From Deltaproteobacteria bacterium (lineage in GTDB: Bacteria > Desulfobacterota > DSM-4660 > Desulfatiglandales > HGW-15), in assembly GCA_016929815.1 (NCBI GenBank), contig JAFGIC010000389.1, positions 1 through 6,854 on the forward strand: a stretch of DNA of 6,854 bases, written 5' to 3'. Below the pieces are notes generated by a model that searched no databases, was not told where the DNA came from, and worked only from the letters and a program-made list of their open reading frames with translations. This document shows positions 5,979 to 6,854 of the stretch, one piece after another; the stretch's first letter is position 1, and every line of letters begins with the position of its first letter. Made by a program: the position numbers and the translations under genes.

Positions 5979-6854
5979 TGCATGAATGTAAAAAGATAAT
6001 AAGGCTGACCCTGTTGATCGCGGCATTATCGTTTCTCTCCCAGGCGACAACAGGCAGCGCCGCCGCCCTTGGCCGTGAGGCAATGATTGTGGAGATAGAA
6101 GGGGCAATTGGTTCAGGTGCCTCGACATTCCTGACAAGGGCGCTTGAATCGGCTGAAGAGAGGGGATCCGCCATATTGATCATCCGCCTTGACACGCCCG
6201 GCGGGCTAAATATCTCCATGAAATCCATGGTAAAGACCATCCTTAATTCACACATCCCTGTGGTGGTTTATGTGTCACCCAGGGGCGCCAGCGCCGCATC
6301 CGCCGGCGTACTGGTCACAGTCGCGGCGCATATCGCGGCCATGTCGCCGGGAACCAACATAGGCGCGGCCCATCCCGTGCAGTCGGACGGCTCGGATATC
6401 CAGGAGACCATGGAGACAAAGGTCCTCAATGATATGGCGTCCTATGGCAGGGGGATCGCAGTTGAAAAGGGCAGAAACGCGGAATGGGTTGAAAAGGCCA
6501 TAAGGGAAAGCGTATCCATTACGGCCGATGAGGCGGTAAACAATAACGTGGTTGATCTTATTGCAACAGACATTGACGATCTTTTAAGCAAGATCGACGG
6601 GCGTGCGGTCCGCGTTAAAAACGGGATAATTATCCTGGACACAAAATCACTTGAAAGATTTTATTACACACCCAGGACAATTGACAGGATACTCATGCTG
6701 ATAAGCGATCCGACTGTAATGACGATACTGTTCAGCATCGGGCTACTGGGACTTGGATTTGAAGTAACTCACCCCGGGGCAATATTTCCAGGGGTCATAG
6801 GAGGCATATCGCTCATACTGGCCTTTTATTCCATGCAGACACTCCCGGTTAACT
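5978..6854 (+). CDS. nfeD: NfeD-type membrane-bound serine protease (ClpP class), partial (C-terminus beyond the right edge)
   Basis: Long NfeD proteins are membrane proteases, usually partnered with a stomatin/slipin, that cleave hydrophobic segments in envelope quality control. I translated 292 residues without a stop; the long form is usually about 430-460. Residues 1-30 form a probable signal peptide (MHECKK, hydrophobic core, cleavage near the GSAAA run). The ClpP-like domain (about 35-205) has DTPGG (72-76), GASAASAG (103-110) with probable nucleophile Ser108, SPGTNIGAAHPV (123-134), and Lys148 in ETKVLNDMASYGR, completing the Ser-Lys dyad known from the archaeal 1510-N protease. Membrane segments begin near 238, with the family pattern THPGAIFPGVIGG (264-276) and YSMQTLPVN at the edge. 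The ATG overlaps the glycosylase stop by 1 bp (TGATG), with GAGG about 10 nt upstream (5964-5967). The C-terminal OB-fold domain expected for the long form, and any slipin gene, would lie beyond the window. Confidence 0.93.
   Translation, partial: MHECKKIIRLTLLIAALSFLSQATTGSAAALGREAMIVEIEGAIGSGASTFLTRALESAEERGSAILIIRLDTPGGLNISMKSMVKTILNSHIPVVVYVSPRGASAASAGVLVTVAAHIAAMSPGTNIGAAHPVQSDGSDIQETMETKVLNDMASYGRGIAVEKGRNAEWVEKAIRESVSITADEAVNNNVVDLIATDIDDLLSKIDGRAVRVKNGIIILDTKSLERFYYTPRTIDRILMLISDPTVMTILFSIGLLGLGFEVTHPGAIFPGVIGGISLILAFYSMQTLPVN

Overview
This window looks like ordinary chromosomal DNA from a Gram-negative-type (diderm) bacterium. It holds seven protein genes in two blocks of opposite strand, with moderate GC content in genes and AT-rich gaps. 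A lipoprotein with a LysM-like and a SPOR-like domain argues for a diderm envelope. The etfBA pair, the fused coaBC, the family-4 uracil-DNA glycosylase and the long-form NfeD protease are a mix I associate with anaerobes of the Desulfobacterota (Deltaproteobacteria) or Nitrospirota. That placement is inference from gene content only, and no rRNA or other marker is present to settle it.

Layout. Positions 1-1585, minus strand: etfB followed by etfA, the two subunits of an electron transfer flavoprotein; etfA runs off the left edge, so its C-terminal end is missing. Positions 1586-1842: a 257-bp gap with no convincing gene, holding the etfB leader and the purD 3' flank, a 14-bp perfect palindrome and a pair of imperfect direct repeats. 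Positions 1843-3129, minus strand: purD (GAR synthetase). Positions 3130-3343: a divergent intergenic region with a strong sigma-70-type promoter for purD, a second good promoter facing right, and a composite inverted repeat between the two -35 boxes. Positions 3344-6854, plus strand: a tightly packed set of LysM/SPOR lipoprotein, coaBC, family-4 uracil-DNA glycosylase and NfeD-type membrane serine protease (cut by the right edge). Junctions are 4-bp overlap, 5-bp gap and 1-bp overlap, so these four are very probably one operon.

Functionally, the genes cover electron transfer from dehydrogenases (EtfAB), purine synthesis (PurD), coenzyme A synthesis (CoaBC), DNA repair (UDG), and envelope maintenance (lipoprotein and NfeD). 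They look like housekeeping genes sharing transcription rather than parts of one machine. I found no mobile element, CRISPR array, tRNA, rRNA or riboswitch, and nothing that amounts to a new system. The observation most worth checking is the inverted repeat between the divergent promoters.
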